Of a DNA stretch of 17,636 nt, positions 10,030 through 17,404 are shown piece after piece. A program made the translations under genes and the position numbers. The stretch spans positions 1-17,636 of the forward strand of contig BQKZ01008278.1 of assembly GCA_036244855.1 (NCBI GenBank), given 5' to 3'. Position 1 is the stretch's first letter; the number at the start of each line of letters is the position of its first letter. This stretch comes from Temnopleurus reevesii. Lineage: Eukaryota; Echinodermata; Echinoidea; Temnopleuroida; Temnopleuridae. The notes beneath the pieces are model-generated. The model saw only the letters and a list, made by a program, of their open reading frames with translations, did not search any database and was not told the DNA's origin.

Positions 10030-13000
10030 TAATAATAATAAACGTTTTTTATAAAGCGCTTATCACTCGCTCGATAAAAAAAAAAACCTAAGTGCTAGAA
10101 AGAAGGAATATAGAGATATACAAATACTAATATTTTAGCCCTGTACAAGGATAATGGAATAAGGTAATAAGGTGATATAAACTATTTCCATAAAATAAAG
10201 TTGGTCATGGGGCAAAAGATCCGTACGTCGCGTGTTGAACTGTGCGAACACAACAATCACACGCCGGTTTCGATTTGAATAGCATCGATCACAACAATTG
10301 AATTGGCGTTCGACTTAATTTTATGGAAATAGATTCTACAGTGTTAATTGATGATTTCCGTTTCACCTTTCAGAAATACACTTTTCATCCTGAATTATAC
10401 TTGATTATAATTGGATTTAAGACATTTCATATATCATGTATATCCGTTCACATATAAAATAAATGGGAAGATCAATAAAATACGATGGTTATCAGAAGCA
10501 ATATTTTTTAATTGCTGGAAGGGGACACAGAAAATTGTCTACTTAAGAGAAAAAAAAGCACTTCATAATTCTAACATCAAAAACATAATTTCCAAAATAA
10601 TAATAAAAAATACACATATACATTCAATATCCTTTTAGTACACCTTTTTAGTACACCGTACAACTGAGAAAACTAGAAAAATATAACATTTTGCAACATG
10701 GAATCACCCATAGTGGATATGGTTTTGACACCTAAACAAACGGTAGGACTGGCGATTATGATTGACTCTGATAATGATATATATCAAATCAACGGTAAAT
10801 AAAATATCTAAATTTCAATTAAAAATATCAGATATAAACCGTAAATGTAATAATTCAAATAATATGCCATCTTAAAATGTGCGTAATTGTCAACCTTTCA
10901 AACTTTACATGAAATATGGGTTTTTAAAAATTTTATTTGACTCCCTTGCTATTACCTCAATTTTCAAGCATGGAATTCGGGGTATCAGATTTTCAGTTTT
11001 TAATAATAATAATAATGTTTTTTTATTTTAAAGCTTCATGATTTAGCAATATTATTGTCTGCTTCATCTTGCTACTGGAATTCTATAAAGTATCTATTTA
11101 TCAGTCGATTATCTCATATCAGTATTGTCTCATATCTTCTTCTTTAAAAAATGAGGAGAGGTCTATTGAACTGTTCCCAAACAAGTGCAAAAATAGCATG
11201 ACCGCAAATGTTAATATTTACTTTCGGGTATACAGTTTCTGAGATTCAAAGTCAAAGTGTTCAATGATCAACACTCTCTGGTAAGTCAACATGGAAATAC
11301 TTGAAAATATCGCTTTGCTTGAAGTGGCAACAAACATATATAATATGTGACTTACTTATCTGACAAGAGACCGAAGAAAATGGATCCCGCTGCAGTGCCA
11401 ACATAAAAGATGGATTGTGAAAGCTCCGTCAAGTCATCGTCTCCGCATACAAGGTTGAACTACATGTAATGATAGATGTGTAAATAAAGAGACAGATGGG
11501 TAGAGAAATTATTTGAAAGAAACAATATAACGATAAATTATCGTTATTATTTTTAATAAAATCAGTGACAAAAGGAAATATTAAAGCTCAAGCTAGGTTT
11601 CGTTATAGGCGAATATTTTTGTCCCCAAATCTTGTCTTCAAATGTAAACAAAATAAAATATATAGTGTCATGCTGTAAACATAGATTGTGTGAAAAATGA
11701 ATGAGTTTTGGTAAAGCTATAACGTCCAGCAGGATGGATTATACATTGCATTATGAATTGCATCTATTATTATTATAATCAACCTAAAATATGCAAAAAA
11801 TTTTTGCCTCGGGTACCCCGAGGCTGACTATTACTACTACTAATAATCATGATAATAGGTCCATTTATATAGCGCGATCACTATATGCATATACTCTATT
11901 GTGCTTGATATCCCATTGAATATCTTGATGATTACAATTGTATTTTAATGAAAAGAAAATGGAATTGAATTGTCAACAAAAGTCCTGGATGAAGTTGAAT
12001 ATTTTTATTTTTAGATGAGATCAAGAAAGCAAAGAACATGTTCAGGAAGAGGAAAAACGGGTTTATTACTACCTCTACTACTGCTACTACTACTACTAGC
12101 TACTTCTAATAATAATGATAGGTCCATTTATATAGCACAATCACTATAGCATATGCCCTACTGCGCTTGATACAAGGTACCATATTATTACTCTGGCTCT
12201 AACTGGTGAGCAAGCCACTTAGGCGCTCAAGCATTCCAAGGAATAACTTCCTGCCAGGTACCCATTTTCATCTGGGTTGAGTGCAGCACATTTTGAATAA
12301 ATTTCTTACTGAATGAAAAAAAGCCATTAGTGGGATTCGAACTGCCCACTTTATAGCGGATAGGAAGGAATCTAAACCACTACACCACAATGCTTCCACG
12401 ATTTAGTAGATTTCGTCGGTGTTCTATATTTGCTTTTGTCTCATTTTGAAGGAGGAAGTGTAATTAGTTGAGAAAATTTTATCTGGTCGAATAAATATTT
12501 ATAAATACCGATGTTTGTTATTGTTTAGTTTAAGGCCGATGAGTTATTTTTAGCGCATTTGGCATTTTAGCCTTCATTAAAACATGATAATCATGATAAT
12601 AGAGATATATTTCTTAATTGCCACCCCTCTTTATCTATTTGTTTGTCTTTTAGGGAAAATCCAGGCGATTTTTTAAAAATAATATATTTGTTTACAGCCA
12701 TCAAAACGTATGAAAATACAAATGAATTAGCATAAAACTTTGTCTTTTCAACCAATTTGTTTTCTCAACCAATTGAGGGAAAGCGTAGCAAAGAGATTTA
12801 TCTGAGATGTAAGCACAGAGTTTAAATAAAACAAAGTTTAAAAACATGACTTTCGAAATATTACAAATGCGATCATGATAGGAGAATAAAATTATATATC
12901 GTTGAGCAGTTCGATTATCACAATCACAAATCGGGTTCAAATGCGATATCATTACGAAGAAACTGGCGTTCAAATTAAAGTTTACTGAAATAGATGATAT

Positions 13001-16000
13001 ATGAAAAACACTCAAAGGCATACACGAGAACTAATTGGCAAAGCCTTGATATTAAAGAGCAGTCAATACAATTATGATGCTTTTGGAACTAAATTTAGAA
13101 AAAAAATTGAATTAGTATATCATCATTGATTCCTCCACATAATGATGAAAACTGGCCATACCTCCGAATAGCTCCGATTAGATTTTTGACCTAATTCTCA
13201 AATCTGAGGTTATGTGTCGTACATATATTCTCATTCATACGATAATACGAGACTTTGTCGGTTGTTTGTTATGAATTTATTTTACTTCTCTCTTTTTTTT
13301 CGCCTGGATCCCGAATTCAATTTTAAATCGCCTCAAAAGCATTAAATATTTATTCTTAAAACATGGATTGCCAATAGTAGTGCTTCGACGTGTCTATGCA
13401 AACTCACGACTTTCAAACATCTGCACAAATTAAAAAAAAAAACAGATTCGGAGATTCAAATCCCTTTCACAAACGGCTTACGTAACCGTGTTTATACATT
13501 GGACACATTAGTTTGCTTTCAATGACCGTCAGCGGTATGTTATGCTGATCGTAACTATGGCATAGAGACGGGTTAAAAATATTTAATGAATGATATCTCC
13601 ATTTTCACCGAGTCATTGCTACCATAATCATGAACATGATAACACACTTCAAACATTGCTCAATGGGCGAGTTCTACTGTACCACCTTGTCTAATCTTAT
13701 TAGCCAAGAAGTGTTGTTTGTACAATTAACCCATTGACTACTGAATTTTGAAGTTTCCATAGACCATGTAGACTTTTGTGCTGGGATCACCCGGATCCAG
13801 TTGTCGATGGATTAATAGCAAACTGAGTCTTAATGACAGAAATGTAAGAAAGAAAATGTCTTTATCCCAGATAAAAGTTCGTGTAGCAGAGCCTTGCCCT
13901 CTAAAAAAATAAAGGGGTCATGTTTGTATCAAATAATCAGTCTAATAATTCTAATTACACTAATACTAAGGTCGTAGGAAAGATTGGTGTATTTTGTTTA
14001 ACTCCCGAGTTTGTTGTTATACGCAAGAATTAATGAGTACAAATAGGATTTCTATGAAGTTTTCGCATATACATGTATATCGACATTTTATGAAAAGTCA
14101 TTTGTCAATAATTTTATAACAATTTTTTTGGTTCTCTTCACTTCTTAAAGCGAGGGTAAAATTGATGGAAATAAATTGTTAGTTTACAAAAAAGTACTTA
14201 AAAAGGGGGATGTTTTAAATGAAAAAAAAAATCATAATTCAAAATATTGAACTTTATAATTTGAATAATTCCTGTCTTATGAAAGCGTTCTGGGAGGGCG
14301 GCTTCTAGAATTGAACGGATCGAAGCGTAGGATAAAATCCGTTAGTTATTTACTTATCAAAGTTCGGTGATGAATATTTTCTAATTCTCGATATATATAT
14401 TATACAACTTGTTTTAAAACGCATGGAAAATGTTCAAGAAAAATGTACAACATTTTTCCGCCTTTTATGGGAAAAAATATAACGCTATTTGAAAAAAGTG
14501 ACATTTTCTATTGTATTTTATTCTCAAATCAGTAAAAAGACATATAACATAAAACATAGTACAAAATCAGAATATAATACATAAATATAAAAGTGTAAAA
14601 ATAATTTGCATTAGGAAAAGACTGGCTGGAATGTCCTTTCAGAGGAATTCAAATACCATTGTTCTTCCAAGGGGTCCATAAAAATATATAGATAATAACA
14701 TTTCTTACATCAGACACTGTCGATGATTTGTACTTGTTGTCGTCATACACCCATCCACCGTCACATGATATCGTTCCGCTGCTGTAATTGGATGGATCGA
14801 TCCCGGGCCAGAATCCCACTCCTGACACGTTATATTTCTGGCATTGTGCGTACTCCAGTTCCCCATCTGATGTGTAGTTTGATGGGATGCTACCCTCTTT
14901 CATGGCCAGTTTACATGCGTCGGCTGACAAACCGTGCAGGTCGCATTGCGAGTGTAGCTCAGGGGTCTGCGAAAAAAAATGAGAACGCATAAATAACACA
15001 TCAAACAATGGACAAAAATCCTGTTGTATTATTGTAGGTTTATATCATAAAGTTTATGTTCATGGGGATATCAATCAATCGAGTGTAAATTTATTAACAG
15101 AAAGTATTAAAAATTGATAGTCCATAAAAATAAGTAATTTAATGATGTTTTAAAGATTTTTTCAAGTATGTCACGAACAAAATGAATGTCCATTCACGTA
15201 TGGGTAACCAATATTTTCTTTCAGAATGTCAAAACATGAGTATAAAAATATGAAAAAATATCGTAAAATATTTTGAATTGATTTTGACGGACCTATAAGA
15301 TAAGTCAAATCATCATACGATCGTATTAATATATTTTTCCTTTCATGTCATTTCAGCTTTCGACATTTTTTTTCTTTCTATATCTTTATTTCAGCCCAAT
15401 TATGTAACATTATATTTGGCTGTAGTCATTGTTGTAATGTTTGATTAAAATATGAAAATGCAGACCTCCCTCAAGAACTATTTCTTGGGACTCGTTTGTA
15501 TATTAGTACCCATGTGCATATGTATCGATGAAATTGTATGTTGTGGTGTTTTTATAGCAGAATCGACAAATGTCATTCAAAATTGAACCATTGAACGAAT
15601 GAAATGTATACAAAATACAACATGTGAAGATGGAAATATCGATCAGATGTGAATTTTTATTCTGAAAAATCTTTAAAAAAATATATTTCTAATTGAATTT
15701 CCGACCGACCGATTAAAAGTGTATTTGTTTATACGTTTGGAATGCATGATGGATTGTTATTTCATGCCATTTCAGTACTCGACATTTTTTCCTGCGTTTT
15801 TTTTTTTTTCAACCCAATTACGTAACAAAAATCAAACGGCTGTATTTATAAATTATCATACAAAAAAAATAAAATTATGAGAACTACGACGTCCCTTAAA
15901 AATCATTGCTTGGGCCTCTCTTCGTATTGCTATTTTAAATATCAATTTAACTTTGGTTGATTATTGTAATTCGACTGTGAATCCATATCTAATTAAAAAT

Positions 16001-17141
16001 ATAAACAAATTATGTTTTTAAAGTATAATATATGGATGAAAAAGTACACTTATCTAATTCAAAAAATGAATGAAATGAAATGGCCTGAGCGCGTGTTGAC
16101 ACAAATATATGGTTGAAATATGTGTTCATTCTGTTTACTCATTTAGTAGGAGTAGAGTTCATCTTCTATTCAATATTGGAAAAAATATCTCCACTGAAAC
16201 TGGGGTGTCAGGTTTGGGGTGATTTTGATAAATATATATCTTCACCTTACTAATTTTTATCGAATCAAATTTGTGTTCTGTTTCCGTATTAAATTAAAAT
16301 GAATTCATCAACAGTTTTATTTTTACATTTTTTATGCGTTTCTACCAAACTATTCATATCACCGACGTAATAATTGATATGCTCATATTTGTCATGCACA
16401 TAAAACTTATTTGATCTAGAATTTTCTATCAAAGAAGTCTCGACAAACCAAAATTTACGCTTTAATCCGACACATCTCGATTAATTCATATTTTTGGTTT
16501 CATTAGAGATTATCTTGCAAACGAATAAGAATGAAGCCGGTTCTATAAAATTGCAAAAAAAAATAAAATTAAATCGAAAGTCTACGGCGTCCATCTTTTA
16601 ATTGAACTAAAAGTGTAAACACTTTTACAGTAAATGTATTCACATATACAAAAGAGTAAATTATATTGATTAGCGTTTTAATATCCTTGAATATTATAAT
16701 ATATATCTTTACATCTATAAATCTTTAGATGAAACAAAATTGGGGAAATGCGTATCTTCGAATGAATGTAATTTCAATTGATTGATAATCAGTCTCTATA
16801 ATTATCTAGTGCTAGAAAAATCCAAATGAGTTGACAATGAGAAGATGCAAAGGTTTTTCCCCCTTTCACTCATATCTTAATCTTTCATATCTTTCCTGTT
16901 TTCAATTATTCACAGCACGGCAAGTATAACTAGGCCTATTTACAAAAATCATAATTCATGAAACCTAGATATTAGGATATTTTTTTCTTACCGCACACCA
17001 GTGGTCGATATTTATATTGATGAAGACGTGAATAAACTCTGCCCATGATATTGTGAACTTAAAGATGTCAAGAATATAATAAAGTCGTCGCTGGTACTTT
17101 CCAAACTCCCCAACGCTCGCCAACACATCGTCGAATTTCAT
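2810..17141 (-). CDS. SLC22-family solute carrier (organic cation/anion/carnitine transporter-like), complete 11-exon gene
   Basis: Spliced CDS on the minus strand: complement of the join 2810-3203, 4009-4218, 4831-4939, 5375-5583, 6776-6867, 7512-7650, 8439-8604, 9781-9935, 11356-11459, 14709-14966, 16992-17141. All ten introns are GT-AG, all phases match, and there is no internal stop; product 661 residues. Landmarks seen: FDDVL and VGEFG (residues 3-14), DHWC (46-49), three N-glycosylation sequons (N80, N96, N110) in a Cys-rich loop, MFS loop GLLSDKVGRW (166-175), GPSKR (228-232), LPESPRW (280-286), GRK (402-404), PETRG (512-516) and LPETLEE (519-525). About twelve hydrophobic segments fit the SLC22 fold. 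The family moves organic cations, anions, carnitine or zwitterions across the plasma membrane. Substrate cannot be assigned; the paralogue is not identifiable from sequence alone. At 661 residues it is longer than the usual ~530-580 because of its tail. Confidence in family and exon structure is high. Confidence 0.95.
3834..3961. mobile_element. Small inverted-repeat element with tRNA-like B box (intron 10)
   Basis: Flanked by TA on both sides. The termini are GGACTGTAACATAA on the left and TTATGTTACAGTGCCC on the right, which are inverted repeats of each other with a two-base indel. Near the right end, GGTTCGAATCC (about 3920-3930) is an exact RNA polymerase III B-box match, but no convincing A box or tRNA fold is present. 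The TA flanks suggest a Tc1/mariner-type non-autonomous element. Confidence 0.65.
4009..4218 (-). CDS. SLC22 exon 10 (TM11-TM12 and PETRG)
   Basis: Completes R461, codes 462-530 and gives two bases of T531. TM11 begins GIAVGNCAMFSNIAVIVAP, TM12 follows, then LPETRGKRLPETLEEGE, the classic SLC22 end of the transport domain. The acceptor is CTTTTCAG and the donor is AC|GTGAGT. At residue 473 an Asn stands where OATs/OCTNs have Arg and OCTs have Asp. Confidence 0.95.
4345..4458. repeat. Decayed duplicate of exon 10 start and its acceptor (intron 9)
   Basis: GTTAACAGCTATGTTGGAAAA at 4351-4371 repeats the exon 10 segment GATAACAGCTATGTTGGAAAA at 4170-4190. AACGGTGATAC repeats AACGGCGATAC, and TAAAAGTAGAATTGTCTA at about 4420-4437 repeats the intron at about 4247-4264. 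The copy therefore spans exon, splice acceptor and intron at an offset of about 175-180 bases. In the copy the acceptor is lost and the frame runs into a stop, so it is a relic. Confidence 0.8.
4831..4939 (-). CDS. SLC22 exon 9 (TM10)
   Basis: Completes E425, codes 426-460 and gives two bases of R461. Frame reads VGKFGITASSTIIYLYTVEL then SPTNIR, the TM10 segment that normally ends in (A/V)EL(F/Y)PT..R. The Ser at the F/Y place is unusual. The acceptor is TTCCAACAG and the donor is AAG|GTATTT. Found by motif and phase; at 109 bases it is too short to stand out as an ORF. Confidence 0.92.
5064..5273. mobile_element. 210 bp inverted-repeat element in intron 8
   Basis: Left TATCGTCCGTCTTGCACGAAG (5064 on) is the diverged complement of the right end CTTCGTGAAAACACGGACGATA (to 5273), giving ~28 bp terminal inverted repeats. 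The frame open from exon 8 continues through it on the minus strand to a stop at about 5094. No transposase motif is recognised. Confidence 0.6.
5375..5583 (-). CDS. SLC22 exon 8 (TM7-TM9)
   Basis: Completes W355, codes 356-424 and gives one base of E425. MVNSLVYHGLSLN (TM7) matches the family NxxxYYGLSLN pattern. VEVPAY in TM8 and EFLGRKA (399-405) are also typical. The acceptor is AACAAACAG and the donor is ATTG|GTAAAT. The donor is not the strong GTAAGT type, and the frame stays open for about 280 bases beyond it. Confidence 0.95.
5781..6285. repeat. Near-identical tandem duplication, 252 bp period (intron 7)
   Basis: Copy 1 begins at 5781 and copy 2 at 6033, both with TATGCATTCTGCTCGAAATG, and they stay nearly identical to the end of the unit (GTGGAATCCTTTTGTCT). 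The few differences indicate a recent duplication. Open frames on the minus strand simply repeat with the unit and resemble no protein. Confidence 0.92.
6505..6690. repeat. Diverged third copy of the intron 7 repeat
   Basis: Shares with the units at 5781-6285 the order ATATC...CGATCCTTTG, AGTGTGACAGACGCGG(T)ATTCT, GATGCCTTACAC(A/C)TGTCT, GACCTAGA and TGCAGAGATGAATCA, with many substitutions. It is an older copy of the same unit. Confidence 0.75.
6776..6867 (-). CDS. SLC22 exon 7 (end of central loop, start of TM7)
   Basis: Codes 325-354 plus two bases of W355. It reads EETRMSHKPTWFDLLRTPRM, matching the family's L(L/I)DLxRTPxLRxxT pattern before TM7. The acceptor is a long T-run with CTCAG and the donor is TG|GTAACT. 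The exon is only 92 bases. It is required to join exon 6 (phase 0) to exon 8 (which needs two bases of a Trp codon), and fits both exactly. Confidence 0.92.
7010..7060 (-). repeat. Fragment of the 'TATATRGCGC' dispersed repeat (intron 6)
   Basis: AACATTTATATGGCGCTTTATACCGGTG followed by AAGCGCCTTGCT, preceded by ATAATAATTG. It resembles the 3' part of the SINE at 12065-12397 and the fragments at about 10010-10070 and 11828-11915. Element limits are uncertain. Confidence 0.45.
7334..7488. mobile_element. Harbinger-like MITE copy A (intron 6)
   Basis: Terminal inverted repeats GGGGTGTTGTTCAAAA and TTTTGAGCAACACCCCC, 155 bp in all. Flanks are AAA and TAA. It is about 75-80% alike (by eye) to copy B at 9566-9740. 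The 3-base TWA-type target and G-rich ends suggest a PIF/Harbinger non-autonomous element (inference). It ends 23 bases inside the exon 6 donor. Confidence 0.8.
7512..7650 (-). CDS. SLC22 exon 6 (PESPRW and start of central cytosolic loop)
   Basis: Completes V278 and codes 279-324. It starts WLPESPRWLISKGKYEKAE, the most diagnostic SLC22 cytosolic motif after TM6. The rest is the charged central loop ending KEFIEKQ. The acceptor is TTCAAG and the donor is CAG|GTAACC, phase 0. Confidence 0.95.
7690..8024. mobile_element. Outer inverted-repeat element (intron 5), interrupted
   Basis: GTGTCACGTCCGTTAC at 7690-7705 is the inverted repeat of GTAACGGACGTGACAT at 8009-8024, with one mismatch over 16 bases. 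The pair encloses a second inverted-repeat element at 7766-7920. Confidence 0.65.
7766..7920. mobile_element. MITE nested within the intron 5 element
   Basis: Left end AGGGCCCTATTGCAAAAA...GTTGCGTTTA and right end TAAACGCAATTTTTTTAATGCAAAAGGGCCT form ~30 bp terminal inverted repeats. There is no coding capacity. The target duplication is unclear. Confidence 0.75.
8192..8284. repeat. Dispersed repeat, copy 1 (intron 5)
   Basis: Shares GATATAAACT, AAAATAAAGT, GGGCAA.AGATCCGTA and TGAACTG.GCG.ACACA with 10174-10263 in intron 3. The class is not recognised. Confidence 0.7.
8439..8604 (-). CDS. SLC22 exon 5 (GPSKR loop, TM5-TM6)
   Basis: Completes G223 and codes 224-277 plus two bases of V278. 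It begins MEYIGPSKRN, equivalent to the family's E.vGpskR loop after TM4, followed by TM5 (about 233-252) and TM6 (about 258-278). The acceptor is TTCCCAG and the donor is GT|GTAAGT. Confidence 0.94.
8761..8787. repeat. Short CA-rich microsatellite
   Basis: CACACACACACATACACACATACAT, an interrupted CA repeat in intron 4. Confidence 0.7.
8996..9075. mobile_element. 80 bp TTAA-flanked MITE, copy 1 (intron 4)
   Basis: TTAA at 8996-8999 and at 9072-9075 flank inverted ends CCCATTGACTA and TAGCCAATGGG (one mismatch). TTAA targets are typical of piggyBac-type elements; assignment is by inference. It matches the element at 13726-13815 over most of its length. Confidence 0.8.
9219..9352. mobile_element. 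134 bp inverted-repeat element with two internal hairpins (intron 4)
   Basis: The ends are CATGGGCATGTAACATAAAAGA and TCTTTTATGTTGCAGGCCCCATG, inverted repeats flanked by CATG on each side. Inside, AGAGATACGAT / ATCGTATCTCT and ACTTACGAT / GTCGTAAGT form two more hairpins. TGTAACATAA and AGATACGAT are shared with the element at 3834-3961, so the two may be related. Confidence 0.75.
9566..9740. mobile_element. Harbinger-like MITE copy B (intron 4)
   Basis: Terminal inverted repeats GGGGTGTTGTTCAAAATC and TTTTGAACAACACCCCC. Perfect 3-base duplication TTA at 9563-9565 and 9741-9743. The interior matches copy A, including CTTTGCAAATTRTAACR and GGTATGCGCATTTARCAARACGCGCATGA. It lies 40 bases inside the exon 4 donor. 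Confidence 0.85.
9781..9935 (-). CDS. SLC22 exon 4 (TM3-TM4)
   Basis: Completes K171 and codes 172-222 plus one base of G223. It starts VGRWWTLLLSN, the second half of the MFS loop, then gives TM3 and TM4 (FFAAMRFFMGFGNIALNTIL). The acceptor is CTTTCACAG and the donor is ATAG|GTGAAT. An inverted-repeat element lies 40 bases into the following intron. Confidence 0.94.
9958..10041. repeat. TAA/AAT microsatellite (intron 3)
   Basis: About 80 bases of (AAT)n with interruptions (GATAAT, AGTAAT), starting about 20 bases from the exon 4 acceptor. It is followed by a 'TATAAAGCGCTTATCACT' segment like the body of the SINE, suggesting it is the microsatellite tail of a SINE fragment. Confidence 0.85.
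10174..10336. repeat. Dispersed repeat, copy 2 (intron 3)
   Basis: Its first part (to 10263) matches 8192-8284. Its second part (ACAATCACACGCCGGTTTCG...GGCGTTCGACTTAA...GAAATAGAT) matches 12917-12994 in intron 2. It therefore links both partial copies into one longer family. Confidence 0.65.
10337..11355. other. Remainder of intron 3
   Basis: AT-rich intron sequence with no gene recognised. It contains a short tandem TTTTAGTACACC (about 10632-10656) and no other repeat I can define. Confidence 0.5.
11356..11459 (-). CDS. SLC22 exon 3 (TM2 and MFS signature loop)
   Basis: Codes residues 137-170 and the first two bases of K171. It begins FNLVCGDDDL, the conserved FNLVC motif of SLC22. TM2 (about 149-166) runs into GLLSD, the first half of the MFS loop motif. 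The acceptor is TGTAG|TTC, with a weak pyrimidine tract; the donor is GATAA|GTAAGT. There is no long ORF here because the exon is only 104 bases, so it was found by motif and phase. Confidence 0.94.
11828..11915 (-). repeat. 5'-truncated SINE copy (intron 2)
   Basis: TACTACTACTAATAATCATGATAATAGGTCCATTTATATAGCGCGATCACTATA...TGCGCTTGATA-like sequence matches the tail and 3' body of the SINE at 12065-12397, then similarity stops. Same orientation. Truncation at the 5' end is normal for reverse-transcribed elements. Confidence 0.75.
12065..12397 (-). mobile_element. Full-length tRNA-derived SINE (intron 2)
   Basis: Read on the minus strand, the head (12397-12330) is tRNA-like: TGGTGTAGTGGTTTAGATT resembles an A box and AGTTCGAATCCC a B box. 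The body follows (GGGTACC..., ACTTAGGCGCTC complement), then TATATAAATGGACC and a trinucleotide AGTAGTAGT tail at 12065-12100. The order tRNA head, body, microsatellite tail is the normal SINE plan. It lies in the same orientation as the host gene. Confidence 0.8.
12398..13725. other. Middle part of intron 2
   Basis: No gene is recognised. It holds the third partial copy of the dispersed repeat at about 12917-12994. The minus-strand open frame at 12701-13021 overlaps that repeat and shows no protein family features. Confidence 0.5.
12917..12994. repeat. Dispersed repeat, copy 3 (partial, intron 2)
   Basis: CACAATCACAAATCGGGTTCAAATGCGAT and ACTGGCGTTCAAATTAAAG...GAAATAGAT match 10251-10336 in intron 3. 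Confidence 0.6.
13726..13815. mobile_element. 90 bp TTAA-flanked MITE, copy 2 (intron 2)
   Basis: TTAA at 13726-13729 and 13812-13815. The left end CCCATTGACTACTGAATT is like copy 1 at 8996-9075; the right end is more decayed (TCGATGGA). The interior shares TTTCCATAGAC and GGATCCAGT/GGTTCCAGT with copy 1. Confidence 0.75.
13816..14708. other. Exon-2-proximal part of intron 2
   Basis: AT-rich intron sequence; nothing recognisable on either strand. Confidence 0.5.
14709..14966 (-). CDS. SLC22 exon 2 (large extracellular loop)
   Basis: Codes residues 51-136, phase 0 at both ends. The acceptor is a T-run followed by CGCAG; the donor is GAT|GTAAGA. This is the big loop between TM1 and TM2. It has cysteines 58, 68, 92 and 118 (C49 in exon 1 and C141 in exon 3 would bring the loop to six) and three N-glycosylation sequons (NYT at 80, NVS at 96, NYS at 110). 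It ends in GWVYDDNKYKSSTVSD, which matches the conserved GW.YD...Y..T...E/D stretch just before TM2. Confidence 0.94.
15277..15510. repeat. Old direct duplication in intron 1, copy 1
   Basis: TTTCATGTCATTTCAGCTTTCGACATTTTTT (from 15341), CAACCCAATTA-like and GTAAC, GGCTGTA, AAATATGAAAATGCAGAC.TCCCT.AAGAA and TTGGGACTCGTTTGTAT recur in order about 420 bases on, at 15700-15925, with many substitutions. Confidence 0.7.
15700..15925. repeat. Old direct duplication in intron 1, copy 2
   Basis: TTTCATGCCATTTCAGTACTCGACATTTTTT (from 15760), CAACCCAATTACGTAAC, CGGCTGTA, ATGAGAACTACGACGTCCCT and TTGGGCCTCTCTTCGTAT match copy 1 in order. Too diverged to date; class unknown. Confidence 0.7.
15926..16991. 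other. Exon-1-proximal part of intron 1
   Basis: AT-rich intron sequence. No gene or clear repeat was seen on either strand. Confidence 0.5.
16992..17141 (-). CDS. SLC22 exon 1 (start codon, N-terminus and TM1)
   Basis: Codes residues 1-50. The ATG at 17141-17139 begins MKFDDVLASVGEFGKY, the typical SLC22 N-terminus. It is the first ATG of this open frame; the frame continues upstream for about 20 codons without an ATG. The context AAG before ATG has A at -3. TM1 (about residues 21-41) is followed by DHWC, the start of the large extracellular loop. The exon ends in GCG before donor GTAAGA, phase 0. TM1 is unusually polar for the family (K28, E35). Any non-coding 5' exon is not resolved. Confidence 0.93.
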
Positions 17142-17404
17142 CTTCAACCACCAAAAGAAAAGTCCGTGTAAGTGTAACTCAGTAGCGAGTGTCCCGGGCA
17201 AAGATGATACATTGACTGAAAACTTTTCTCAACAAAACGGTGTTATCTCCCTATGTCTGGTGCAGAATAGGTCCGATGCTTTTTGATGAATCACTCAGTA
17301 AATAGTGAGCTAAATGTACCCATCATTGCAGAGGAGATTACGTAATGCTCGCACGTGCGCAATTAGCAGATGAGACGCCAAATCAAGCTTTACAAAGAAG
17401 AAGT
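17142..17404 (-). other. Upstream region / probable 5' UTR of the transporter
   Basis: This lies just upstream of the start codon on the minus strand. No splice acceptor, TATA box or initiator is convincing enough to place the transcript start. Confidence 0.4.

Noticed and set aside
9707..10054. Plus-strand frame ending in poly-Asn
   Set aside because: It is antisense to exon 4 and its Asn run is the TAA microsatellite.
12330..12397. Possible functional tRNA gene on the minus strand
   Set aside because: tRNA-like boxes are present but stems do not pair well and it continues into a SINE body and tail.
13445..13470. B-box-like GATTCAAATCCC
   Set aside because: No A box or tRNA-like surroundings; expected by chance.
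17142..17201. N-terminal extension of the transporter starting at a TTG
   Set aside because: The upstream part lacks an ATG, and MKFDDVL is the standard SLC22 start with a good context.
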